Positions 9,101-17,100 are shown, counted from the stretch's first letter. The stretch: DNA of 17,636 nt from Muribaculaceae bacterium (GCA_016302215.1 JAEDNZ010000018.1:1-17636); one strand, 5' to 3'. The notes: generated by a model not told the origin, from the sequence alone. A program made the numbers and translations.

Positions 9101-12100
9101 TCTTGTCAGGCTGCTCCACGGCATAGCGCTCCAGGGGCGCATAGAAGACCCGCTCCTTGACATCGTCCAGCGCCACTGTGCTGTATCGCTCCACCTCGAC
9201 GCGCTGACCCTCGCTCATGATGGATATGGTCTTGAGCAGGGCTTCCGGCGTTGCCACAAAGTGCGACACCGTGGCGGCTACTGACTCGGCCAAGCCTAAC
9301 GCCAAGCCGAGTGTATAGAGCGCCTCATCATAGCCCACGACGATGGCATTGCCGCCGTCGGGCTCGTCATAGACTGCTATCTTCATCTTAAACTTGGCCA
9401 AGTCCAGTGCCAGCACCTTGGAGGTGACGGCAGCGCCGCCTACGCTGTAGTCGGCAATCACTCCCACCTGATACTCAAAGACAATCTCGGGGTGGAACCC
9501 GTAATCGGCGGCGATGCGCGCAAACGGATATTGCTCGTGCTCGATGGTCTCGGCAAACGTGGCGGCTGTCTCCCTGATGTATTGCTCCACGGTCTGCTCG
9601 CCAACCTCGCTGCTGAGGGCCAACGTGTTGACAAACATACCGGTGGTATTATAGGTGCGCAAGTTGCTGCGGCCATTGGATATTGTGCCGATATACACTT
9701 GCTTGTTGTTGACATAACGGCACACGGTATAGTAAGCCGCTGCGAGAAACACACTCATCGGCGTGACGCCCAACGTCTTGGCTAACTGCTCCACCGGCGC
9801 GAGGTCTATGCTATGGCGGCATGTGCCCAAGGTATGCACCGCTTCTTCGTCTTTGGGCATATTCGGCGTAATCTCGCTGGCGCCCTCACAGCGGCATAGC
9901 CGCTTGTCAAAGAAATCGCGAGCGGCGCGATATTCATCGCCGTCGGCGGCCGTGCTTTGGTCAGCCGCAAATTGCAGATATGAGTAATTCTCTGCCTCCA
10001 CAGCCTCGCCGTTGATGCGTGCTGTTATCTCCTTGATGATAATATCCACCGAGGCCCCATCGGTGATGAGGTGGTGGATATCCATAAACAGGTGCGACAC
10101 GCCGTCTGTCGTGGTGACCACCTCAAAGCGATACAGCGGCCCCTCGAAGATATTAAACGGACGCATAAAGCCGTTTTGGTATTCCTCAAGCTCGCCGAGC
10201 GTCATCTGCGCCACCGGCACATCTACCGGCATATCGGCCTTCAGGAGCTGACACGGCTCGCCGCCGTTGTTGGCAATCACCAGGCTGAAGCTTTGGTGAT
10301 TGGCGACAGTGGCTTTGACAGCATCTACTATCTGCTGTGGCTCTACGCCGGCAGGGAATGTCACCATTGACGGCACATTATAAAGCGTGGTGCCCGGGTT
10401 TTTGAGGCAGTCAAGATATACACCCTGCTGCGAATAGGTCAGCGGCGCTTGCTCCGGCGCAGCAGCTACTTCTGCGCTCGCTGCGCTATGGTCAGCGGCC
10501 GTGGCTCCTTCGCCGAGCAAGTGCTCCAGCACTTGGTTCTCGATGGATTGCAGGCTCTCACTCTTAGCCAGCGTGCGGGCATTGACCTGCACGCCAAACG
10601 CCTTGTAAATCAGCGTGGCGAGCTTGATACTCGTTATTGACGTGAGGCCTACATAGCCCAGCACATCGGTGATGCCATACTGCGGCTCGCCATCAGTGCC
10701 TAACGGCGGCAGATTGACCACTGATGCTATAAGGTCGTAAATGCGGCGCTCAAGGGCGTTGAGCGGCGCGGCGCTCGCGTGGCGCTCTGCGGCCTGCAGC
10801 TGCGGTGCCGGCAACGCCTTCTTATCCACCTTTTGGTTGACATTGAGCGGTATGGCATCTATTTGCATCGTCACTGCCGGCACCATATATGGCGGCTTTT
10901 GCTCAAGAATGTAGGCATTAAGTGCCTCTACATCGAAGGGATTAGCGTCTGACACCACATACGCGGCGATGTATTTGCCGCCGTTGTTGTCATCAAAAGC
11001 CTGCACCGTGACATCTTTGACGCTGGGGTACTCGCGTATCACCGCCTCTACCTCTTTCAGCTCGATGCGGAAGCCGCGTATCTTGACTTGGCCGTCTTTA
11101 CGGCCCACAAACTCGATGTCGCCGCTCTGACGATAACGCACAATGTCGCCGGTGCGATACCACCGGCGTCCGCCGTGCTCTACAAAGGACTCGGCAGTCT
11201 TGTCGGGGCGGTTGAGATAGCCGCGGCCCACCTGCGCGCCGCTCACCCACAGCTCGCCGGCTGCCCCCACCGGCACTCGCCGACACTGCTTATCCACAAT
11301 GTGCAGCGTGGTGGTCTCCGTAGGCCTACCGATAGGTATATTGGGCTCATATTTATCCACAAGGAAATGCGTCACTGCCACACTGCACTCCGTGGGCCCA
11401 TACAGGTTGTGCAGCGCAAAATCTGCGCGCGGATTGAGGGCCATCATCTTCTCGCCGCCCATGCTCAGGTGCTGCAACGTGGGGCATACCTCGGCATTGA
11501 GGGCAAACTGCTGTGCCACCTGCGTGGTCATAAACGCGATGGTCACTCTATTGTCATTCATAAAATCCTGCAAGGCGGCAAGGTCAAGACGTATGTCTTC
11601 CGGTATGATGCACAGCGTGGCGCCGAGCGTCAGCGGTGCATACATATCCATCATGTTGGCATCAAAGCCAAATGAGGCGTAGGCGGCACACACGCTCTCG
11701 GCCGTCATGCCGTAGTTGTGCTGATACCACCGCACATAAGCCATAACATTGCCATGCTCCAGCATCACCCCCTTGGGCACGCCGGTGGAGCCTGACGTGT
11801 ATAGCAATATCATCAGCGATGATGCCTTCACAGGCGTGGCAGGCTTGGCCGGCGCTTCATACGTAGCTATCTCCGACGTCTGCACCACAGGCCCCGCATA
11901 TTGGTCTATCACATCTGCATACTCATCTGCCACAATCAGCAACGACGCTGAGGCATCATTGACCATAAAGTTGAGGCGCTCGCGTGGATATGCCGGGTCA
12001 AGGGGCTGGTAAGCACACCCTGCCTTCATTGCCGCCAACGGCAAGATGAACATATACTCATTGCGCGGTATCAAGATGCTCACCACCGGCTCGGCGGCAT

Positions 12101-13559
12101 CGCTATCTTTGATTTTGTCGTAGATGACGGCGGCTACGCTGTCAGTGAGAGCATCAAGTTCGGCGTAGCTGTATCGCTTGTCGCCATATACGGCGGCTAT
12201 ATTGTCGGGATGGCGGCGAGCAGCCTCTTCAAAGCAGCCGACAACGGTTTGGGAGCGCTCGTCGTCACTGAGCGCGCGAGGCTCGTTGAAGGTGTCGAGC
12301 GTTGCTATCTGACAGGCGTTGCATACCGCTATATCGCTCAGAAGGGCATGTTCACACATACCTTTGACCACATTGCAGTAGGTGTCAAACAGCCCGCGGA
12401 TAAGGCTCTCGCTGTAGCGATGCGTCGGGTAATCAACGCGGGCGGTATATGTGCCGCCTTCCTCGGCCACCAAGCGCACGCTCAGCTGCAATCCCGGGTG
12501 GTGCTTGTACAGATATTCGGACGTCTGCTCCTTGCCGCCGAGCTTGAGGCTGAAGGTGTTGAGCGTGCCTTGATATGCAAAGCTCACCTCCGGCGCAAAG
12601 CCCAAATCGCTGCACACCTCGCCATAGGAGTAGCAGCTGTGACGCCGTGCCCCGGCCATCTGCTCCTCGGCGTGGCTGAGCAGCTCGGCCACGCTCGGCG
12701 TCTTGCTATAGTCGTGATAGACGGGGAGTGTCTTGACCATCATATTGAAGGTAGCTCGCGTCAGCCTATCCGGACGTCCATGGTATATCGTGGCAAACAG
12801 TGCATTATCACTGCCGGCATACACGGCGAGCGTGTAGCCGAAAGCCGCCGTCAGCAGCGTGCTCTCCTTGCACGGCGCCGCACCGCAGAAGCGCTCTATC
12901 GCGGCCTTGTCAAGACTCAGCGGCAGATGAATATCGGCATACTGCGCCGAGCCGCCATCATACACATCGCCCAACGGCATCGAATCGATTTCCGCTGCCT
13001 CGGCATACTCTGCGGTGTACCACCGCTTGGCTTCATCATAAGCCGCGCTGCTGCGCTCGGCCATCTCGGCTGCGGCTATCTCCTCGCCCGTCACCGCCTC
13101 GCCCGCAGGCTGTCCGCCGTCATAAGTGCGGCTAACTTCCGTGGTAAATGTGACAAACGACATGCCATCAAAGATGATGTGGTGAAAGTCTGCATACAGG
13201 TACGCGCCCGCCGGTGTGCGATAGATAGCTATCCTGAAAAGGCGCTCGCCGCCGAGGAGGTCGTAATCGGCGGCCAACGTTGGCCGCACATCGTCAATAT
13301 CTTCTACATCAATGACGGCGGTGTGAAACACCTCATCGGCGCGAGTGTCAAACACCGGATTGCCGCCATCGTCGGTAGTGAGACGCGACTTGATATATGG
13401 GTGAGCGGCCACCACGGCATCAACGGCCGCCGCCAGCCGCGCTACATCTACATCGGCATCAAGCCTATACAGCATATCTATATTATAGTTGCCGCTATCT
13501 TCGGCATTTATGCTCGCTGCATATATCCCGAGCTGTGTTTGGGTCAATGGAGTATGCAT
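6192..13559 (-). CDS. Two-module nonribosomal peptide synthetase, C-A-T-C-A-T-R, with terminal thioester reductase
   Basis: 2455 residues, cytoplasmic. Domains: C1 about 1-425 (HHIIFDG, 126-132, catalytic H127); A1 about 440-920 (YTSGSTGVPKG 587-597, YGPTE 720-724, YRTGD 801-805, A10 lysine K910); T1 about 930-1015 (VGLTS, phosphopantetheine serine S974); Ala-rich linker about 1016-1038; C2 about 1039-1450 (HHLITDG, 1162-1168); A2 about 1465-1955 (YTSGSTGRPKG 1616-1626, YGPTE 1761-1765, YRSGD 1841-1845, K1948); T2 about 1965-2040 (LGGTS, S2003); R about 2083-2455, an SDR reductase with the NADPH loop TGANGYLG (2088-2095) and Y2250xxxK2254. There is no epimerase, methyltransferase or thioesterase. 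An N-terminal C domain with no upstream module suggests N-acylation of the first residue. The R domain implies release as a peptide aldehyde (or alcohol). By eye the specificity residues are DAMFSGLVAK for A1 (hydrophobic residue likely) and DMKNLGTVSK for A2 (polar, perhaps acidic). Reductase-terminated dimodular synthetases of gut bacteria are known to make dipeptide aldehydes and pyrazinones. No MbtH-like protein gene is nearby. Confidence 0.96.
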   Translation of the reverse strand: MHTPLTQTQLGIYAASINAEDSGNYNIDMLYRLDADVDVARLAAAVDAVVAAHPYIKSRLTTDDGGNPVFDTRADEVFHTAVIDVEDIDDVRPTLAADYDLLGGERLFRIAIYRTPAGAYLYADFHHIIFDGMSFVTFTTEVSRTYDGGQPAGEAVTGEEIAAAEMAERSSAAYDEAKRWYTAEYAEAAEIDSMPLGDVYDGGSAQYADIHLPLSLDKAAIERFCGAAPCKESTLLTAAFGYTLAVYAGSDNALFATIYHGRPDRLTRATFNMMVKTLPVYHDYSKTPSVAELLSHAEEQMAGARRHSCYSYGEVCSDLGFAPEVSFAYQGTLNTFSLKLGGKEQTSEYLYKHHPGLQLSVRLVAEEGGTYTARVDYPTHRYSESLIRGLFDTYCNVVKGMCEHALLSDIAVCNACQIATLDTFNEPRALSDDERSQTVVGCFEEAARRHPDNIAAVYGDKRYSYAELDALTDSVAAVIYDKIKDSDAAEPVVSILIPRNEYMFILPLAAMKAGCAYQPLDPAYPRERLNFMVNDASASLLIVADEYADVIDQYAGPVVQTSEIATYEAPAKPATPVKASSLMILLYTSGSTGVPKGVMLEHGNVMAYVRWYQHNYGMTAESVCAAYASFGFDANMMDMYAPLTLGATLCIIPEDIRLDLAALQDFMNDNRVTIAFMTTQVAQQFALNAEVCPTLQHLSMGGEKMMALNPRADFALHNLYGPTECSVAVTHFLVDKYEPNIPIGRPTETTTLHIVDKQCRRVPVGAAGELWVSGAQVGRGYLNRPDKTAESFVEHGGRRWYRTGDIVRYRQSGDIEFVGRKDGQVKIRGFRIELKEVEAVIREYPSVKDVTVQAFDDNNGGKYIAAYVVSDANPFDVEALNAYILEQKPPYMVPAVTMQIDAIPLNVNQKVDKKALPAPQLQAAERHASAAPLNALERRIYDLIASVVNLPPLGTDGEPQYGITDVLGYVGLTSITSIKLATLIYKAFGVQVNARTLAKSESLQSIENQVLEHLLGEGATAADHSAASAEVAAAPEQAPLTYSQQGVYLDCLKNPGTTLYNVPSMVTFPAGVEPQQIVDAVKATVANHQSFSLVIANNGGEPCQLLKADMPVDVPVAQMTLGELEEYQNGFMRPFNIFEGPLYRFEVVTTTDGVSHLFMDIHHLITDGASVDIIIKEITARINGEAVEAENYSYLQFAADQSTAADGDEYRAARDFFDKRLCRCEGASEITPNMPKDEEAVHTLGTCRHSIDLAPVEQLAKTLGVTPMSVFLAAAYYTVCRYVNNKQVYIGTISNGRSNLRTYNTTGMFVNTLALSSEVGEQTVEQYIRETAATFAETIEHEQYPFARIAADYGFHPEIVFEYQVGVIADYSVGGAAVTSKVLALDLAKFKMKIAVYDEPDGGNAIVVGYDEALYTLGLALGLAESVAATVSHFVATPEALLKTISIMSEGQRVEVERYSTVALDDVKERVFYAPLERYAVEQPDKTALIASDRTLTYAEFNREANRIAHALMARGVKKGDRVVVLLPRTSAVLLTFYGVSKAGAAYIPCDPEYPAERISLITEDSDATFVVTTAEHLAEHGSKAIDIAELLSADNTNVDNPGVDVTPDDLVYLIYTSGSTGRPKGVMLRHEGICNYLQCHPANRHIHAMATEGSCFLSVTTLSFDMSLKEYGFCFFNGLTFVLADEGSCNNPIELARLFKSTGADIFNATPSRLLNYMELPEFCDALAKCKCILSGGEAYSDKLLSRLHHITKARIFNTYGPTEITVSSNCKELTHTDVISIGQPLLNYIEYVVDVDGNELPAGVVGELYIGGVGVAKGYNNLPEQTRERFVTYKGVRCYRSGDYARWSEGGDVMVLGRMDNQIKLRGLRIELGEVEAAICKVAGVKQAVAMVRKIDNVEHLAAYYTAERTIDIEELKSEISQTLTRYMVPTAYLQLEKFPLTPNGKTDVKHLPEPQLAKVGGDYVAPRTKAEEAFCNIFARILSLDKVSAADSFFDLGGTSLTVTRVMIEAQRIGYEVAYADIFKNTTPQQLARLVSAADSDDEAAAADSEVTDYDYSAINNLLANNTLDSYRRGERLALGNVLLTGANGYLGIHILHDLLEHHLKEQPEAKVYCLVRHGRNGVSSEARLRNLLFYYFEKSYKERFGTQMIVIDGDVTNPQAFDKVGEVDTVINCAAIVKHFSEGTEIEDINIGGLQNCVDFCLKRGARLIQTSTNSTGGQSVNGYPDPNTDFSEQMHYFGQTLSSKYTHSKFIAERIVLESIINKGLVAKVVRLGNLAPRAVDGEFQINFRSNSAMGRLHIFQMLGAISYTQAMGTMEFSPIDEVARAVLLLATTPKECCVFHPFNNHTQLLGDVVRAMAATLKVNIEEVEDEEFQQRLMEAAQDPEKAKVLQSMLAYKAVGKDKVSIFKKYNPYTINVLARLGFHWNITSMDYVQRFISAIAALDFFEDKR

Positions 13560-13590
13560 AACTCTCTATCTAAGTAAAGGAATGTGATAA

Positions 13591-13635
13591 AAAAAGCAGC
13601 AGTAACTGCCGGCTAATTAAGCCCTGCTACTGCTG
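13591..13635 (-). terminator. Intrinsic terminator/attenuator between STAS gene and synthetase gene
   Basis: On the coding (minus) strand an 8-bp perfect inverted repeat, CAGCAGTA and TACTGCTG (plus-strand 13628-13635 and 13597-13604), encloses an inner GGCT/AGCC stem. It is followed at once by C and seven T (13589-13596 region), the classic rho-independent form. The upstream arm begins inside the last two glutamine codons of the STAS gene and includes its TAG stop. The T-run ends about 30 bases before the synthetase ATG. It works only in the minus direction, because no T-run follows it on the plus strand. With so little room for a separate promoter after it, partial read-through (attenuation) is the likely mode, giving more STAS protein than synthetase. 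The structure is seen; the regulatory role is inferred. Confidence 0.82.
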
Positions 13636-13941
13636 TATGGCAAACATATTGTCAAAACCCGTGAGCTGGAATATCTGCTTGACGTCTTCGCTCATGCCGC
13701 TGAGATTAACCTTGCGCCCATTGGCGCCGGCGCGTTTGGCAAGCACCAGCAAGATGCGCATGCCGGCCGAAGATATATACTCGAGTCGCTCAAAGTTGAT
13801 GGTGATTTGCTTCTTGACGTCGTCGTCGCTGAACGCTTCCAAGTACGAGGCAAAGGTCTGGGCGGCGGCGGTATCCAGCTCGCCGCCCAAGTCGGCTACA
13901 ATGGCATCGGCCTCTCGCTTTACGATATTAAATTCTATCAT
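13627..13941 (-). CDS. STAS-domain anti-sigma-factor antagonist (RsbV/SpoIIAA type)
   Basis: 104 residues, a single soluble STAS domain. It should be a phospho-switch protein: when dephosphorylated it binds an RsbW/SpoIIAB-like ATPase and blocks or frees that protein's partner, and when phosphorylated by that ATPase it lets go. The conserved loop reads YISSAGMRILL (55-65). Aligned without gaps to the SpoIIAA DSSG loop, S58 is the candidate phosphoserine, with an ISSAG form that is common in this family. The strand pattern (ADLGGELDT, 16-24; KQITINF, 44-50) is normal and the length is typical. The ATG is preceded by an AT-rich stretch with no Shine-Dalgarno site, as usual in Bacteroidetes. It is the first gene of the locus and its stop lies inside the terminator stem. 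Its cognate kinase-like domain and phosphatase are both encoded further along the same strand (exporter fusion and last gene). No sigma factor gene is in the window. Confidence 0.93.
   Translation of the reverse strand: MIEFNIVKREADAIVADLGGELDTAAAQTFASYLEAFSDDDVKKQITINFERLEYISSAGMRILLVLAKRAGANGRKVNLSGMSEDVKQIFQLTGFDNMFAIQQ
13641..13648 (-). promoter_or_regulatory. Possible -7 promoter box inside the 3' end of the STAS gene
   Basis: The minus strand reads TATGTTTG, an exact match to the Bacteroidetes -7 consensus TAnnTTTG. It sits in the codons for the last residues of the STAS protein (Asn-Met-Phe). A start about 7 bases further on would place the terminator hairpin at the very 5' end of a synthetase transcript. 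I see no TTG/TTTG element at the expected 19-22 base distance upstream, and an 8-base box with six fixed positions can arise by chance, so this is weak. Confidence 0.2.
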
Positions 13942-13974
13942 TTTATATGTTTTGTTGGTTTATGACATATCCAT

Positions 13975-14005
13975 AAGGCTGCGCTCCGGTCGAGCAGCAA
14001 GCCTT
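13975..14005 (-). promoter_or_regulatory. 5'-leader hairpin of the STAS gene transcript
   Basis: On the minus strand AAGGCT (14000-14005) pairs with AGCCTT (13975-13980). Inside, GC pairs with GC and GCTC with GAGC, around a GACCG loop, with two single-T bulges: about 12 base pairs. The stem begins about 7 bases after the proposed -7 box, so it would form the 5' end of the mRNA, some 35 bases ahead of the STAS start codon. No T-run follows it, so it is not a terminator. A 5'-end mRNA stabiliser or a protein-binding leader are the simplest readings. The pairing is seen; the role is unknown. Confidence 0.4.
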
Positions 14006-14012
14006 TCAGCCA

Positions 14013-14020
14013 CAAATTTA
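14013..14020 (-). promoter_or_regulatory. Likely -7 promoter element for the STAS-synthetase locus
   Basis: The minus strand reads TAAATTTG, an exact TAnnTTTG match to the Bacteroidetes primary-sigma -7 box, in the only long non-coding gap upstream of the locus and 71 bases before the STAS ATG. A TTTG is present upstream (14032-14035), but only 11 bases away and not at the usual distance of about 19-22, so the -33 element is poor or absent. That could mean the promoter needs an activator. An alternative box one base longer (TATGTTTTG, 14022-14030) overlaps this region. Confidence 0.45.
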
Positions 14021-14030
14021 GCAAAACATA

Positions 14031-14061
14031 TCAAAAAACGAAAGAGTTGACGTCAAAAAAC
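14031..14061 (-). repeat. 9-bp direct repeat upstream of the promoter (possible regulator site)
   Basis: TCAAAAAAC occurs exactly twice on the plus strand, at 14031-14039 and 14053-14061, with starts 22 bases apart, which is close to two helical turns. On the coding strand this is GTTTTTTGA. Both copies lie just upstream of the proposed -7 box, where an activator or repressor dimer would bind. The A-tracts could also simply bend DNA or act as an UP-like element. Confidence 0.35.
14047..14056. promoter_or_regulatory. Perfect 10-bp palindrome TTGACGTCAA (possible operator)
   Basis: TTGACGTCAA is its own reverse complement. It is 27-36 bases upstream of the proposed -7 box and overlaps the distal copy of the TCAAAAAAC repeat. 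Its position fits an operator for a dimeric regulator. No regulator gene is present in the window, so the binding protein is unknown, and the symmetry does not extend beyond the 10 bases. Confidence 0.35.
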
Positions 14062-14112
14062 CACACAATCGGCCCATTTACATTTCGATTTACACGCACG
14101 CCAACGCCCCTA

Positions 14113-14132
14113 TCGGTGCGCCGCGACACCGA
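14113..14132 (-). terminator. Stem-loop directly after porU (weak terminator candidate)
   Basis: TCGGTG (14113-14118) and CACCGA (14127-14132) form a 6-bp GC-rich stem, with a further CG/CG pairing possible in the loop, three bases after the porU stop codon. It is not followed by a T-run on the minus strand; T-rich stretches appear only 50-100 bases later. It may slow or trim the porU transcript, but it is not a canonical intrinsic terminator. Confidence 0.3.
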
Positions 14133-14135
14133 AAA

Positions 14136-17100
14136 TCAATGACCCGTCACGGCGAGACGCCGCGACGCCGTCTCGTAGCTAACGTTGTCGGTGGTGATGG
14201 TGGCCCGATATACGTAGATGCCTCGGCGCACTCGCCTACCCACCTCGTCAGTCAAATCCCATGTGACGGGCACTGACGTGAACATATCGCTCATACCGGT
14301 CTGCGACTGTGTCCATACCGGCTTGCCCATAAGGTTATACACCGAGATGGTAACCGTGACGATTCCATCGGGCTGGTCATGGCTCAGGTAGAAATTAGCC
14401 TCCGTCGTGGCGGGGTTGGCATCGGTATATACATCGTAGATTTTGGGCGCAAGACCCTGCTGTGCAAAGAACGTAACTGTAGCCGTTGTCGCATTGCCCG
14501 AGGTGTCAAACACGCGCAACCGCGCCGTGTGGCTGCCCTCGGTAAGCTCGTCAAACTGGTAGTTGATGCTACCGGCCGGCGTGCCGTCGCTCTCAGGTGT
14601 GTAAAAATTGAGCACATCGGTGAGCACTATGTCATCATCAAGGGTGATTGTCATGATGTGGCCCAGGCCGGCGGTGGAGAGATTGAGTGCCACATCGTCA
14701 CTGACGTGCGCGATGAGCATTGGTGTGGTGTTGACCGTAGAGCCGTCGGTAAACGACTCGTGGTTCATAACTATAGTGTCAATCACCGGAGGCGTGGTGT
14801 CAGTGACGGCATCTTCGTCATAGCCATATACATAGAAATCGCGGCTGACGCCTACGGCCTCGACCGCCGTATCGCCATCAGAGTAAGCATACATTGACAG
14901 CGTGGCGGGGCGGAAGTTGTCAGCCACCTGCGAGGGCATATCCACCGTGAGCGTGTAGTGGCCGTTTTTCACCACGCCGGCGCCGGTGTAGAGCTTGCTG
15001 CCCTGGGTGTCGTAAATCACCTGCTTGCCGTTGCCGTTGCCATGGGTGGTGACTGACGTCTCGGCATCGTAGAGGTCGGCAAGAATAGTGCCGTTGAAGT
15101 CGCTCAGCACATTGCCGGCAGCATCGGTAACGCTGCCGCTAAGCACGGCATGCTGGCGCGCCGCAAGCGTCACCTGATTGTCAAGGGTGACGGCCTCGCC
15201 ATCTATCTCGTCAAGCGTGATGACATTGTCTGGCGTGGCCAGTCGCATAGCCGGGTCGCCCATAAACACAAAGCGCAGCCTGTTGCTATTGGCAATATGG
15301 TTGCCGCGTGAGTCGCGGATATCATTTTTGGCGCGCCGGTAAGCCTCGCCCGCCGTGGGCAGGTGGCCCTCGGCATCACGCTGCAAGAATTGCCGGCCGA
15401 AGGCCTCGACAAACATTCCATTGTCTGAGATAAACACCGGCCTGGTGGCGCTAATCATGCCTATAGTGCCGCCATAGCGCTCCTTGTACAAGATTTCGCC
15501 GCCGCTCTCAGTCGTTGAGTCCCATCGGAGGAAGTCGCAAGTGGCAGCGAGCACAAACGGCACCTTGCTCAGGTAGAGGCTGTTGATATCGCTGAACGTG
15601 AGCTGCTGCTCGTGGCTCCACCCATGATTGGAGGCATGGCCCGAATAGTGCCACCACACCACGCCCTCGTCAAGGGCATCAAACATATCGGTGCGCGCGC
15701 CGGGATATTGACCGCCTGACTTCTCGTAGGCGTCCATATACACCTTATTAAAGAGATATTGCTGACCCGGAGTGTCAACCATAGCTTGCCACATGGCCTC
15801 GGTCTGCTCCATATGCACGCCCTGGTCCTCGTCGTCGGCAAGCAGGAGCACACGATTTTTCCACGACGTGCGCTTTGACTTGTTGCAGTATTGATATAGC
15901 TTATCCACTATGCTGCGTGCATCGGCCTCAGAGGTGCAAGGTATGCGCCCCACGGCTATCGTCAGGTCGTCCAGCGAGAGGTTGCTGCCGGAGTCGTCAC
16001 CGAGCATAGCTATAAAATCATCGGTGGCATAGCCGTCGTTGTCGCTCAAGCCGGCGCGCGAGGTGCGCGGAAGCCACGAGGGCAGCGTCCGGATAGAGAG
16101 CGCTTGCTGGCCCGCGGTGAGGCAGCAGTTGTCATAGGTGGCGCGTCCCATCAGCAGTGCATAACGCAGTGGCTTGCCCTCGGCAGCGCCACGGTCATAC
16201 ACCATCTTGAGGTACTTGCGCAAAGCGCTGACATCGGCGCAGCCTGATGCAAATTCATTGTATATCGCCTCGGCATCGGCAACTACCACCGTGAGGCCCT
16301 CATCGCGATGCAGATTGGCCACGCGCTCGGCCTGGCTACTCCAATCGGCGAGTGTGATGATGACCATATCGGCAGCGCCCGTGGCGTGGAGATTTTGGTT
16401 GCTTATTTTTTTGACAAACGAGGGCGCAGGCATCGCTGCCGAGAGCGTCCATGCCGCATAATCGCGCCGCACATTACCATATGACGACGTCCACACCGCC
16501 GTGCCGCTCGCTGTACCCACATCAATACGCTCTATGGCCGAGGGGTCAGTCACGTCCCATACGCGCAGGTCGCCGCCCGTGACGCCACCCAGCCGCAGAC
16601 CGGCATTATAGGACGTAAACGTCAGATAGCCCGCCTGTGGCAGCTGCAACTTACGCTCATAGCTGATAGTCAGGTAGTTGAGCCACGCACCATACACCGT
16701 GGTCGAGGCCTTATGGGTGATGCCCACCTGCAGGCGCTCGCCGCTGATGTCCTTAAGCTCATGGCGAGTCACCGTCTCCACCCCGTGGTAGTATGACGAC
16801 GAATTGGTGACGCCGATGCGGTCTGACGTGGTGCTCGCCACCGCAGCGCCATTAGCTGTAAACGATATGCTTGATGATGTATTATAAGTCTTGGCCACGA
16901 AGGAGCACTCCAGCCACACACGGCCGCCATCACTGCGCGACGGCAGGTCAAAGTCAAACGTGCGTGTGGGCGTGTACTTAAAATCCTCGCCCACAAGCAG
17001 CGCACCCGACTCACCCGGAGACACCTGGTCCAGCTCATGGTGCACACAATCTATCACCACATCGGTGGCATCGCTGGCCTGAGCCGAGCCCGTGGTCTCG

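Noticed and set aside
12210..13577. A 455-codon open frame on the plus strand opposite the synthetase start, and a 327-codon one at 7269-8252.
   Set aside because: Both run antisense to clearly conserved C, A and T domains of the synthetase. Their translations are rich in His, Ala and Arg and show no recognisable domain; they are a by-product of the codon use of the real gene.
13960..13974. A four-codon upstream frame (ATG GAT ATG TCA TAA) in the STAS leader.
   Set aside because: Far too short to support, has no recognisable start context, and is expected by chance.
14113..14132. Calling the stem after porU a firm rho-independent terminator.
   Set aside because: It lacks a T-run directly after the stem, so it is listed only as a weak candidate.
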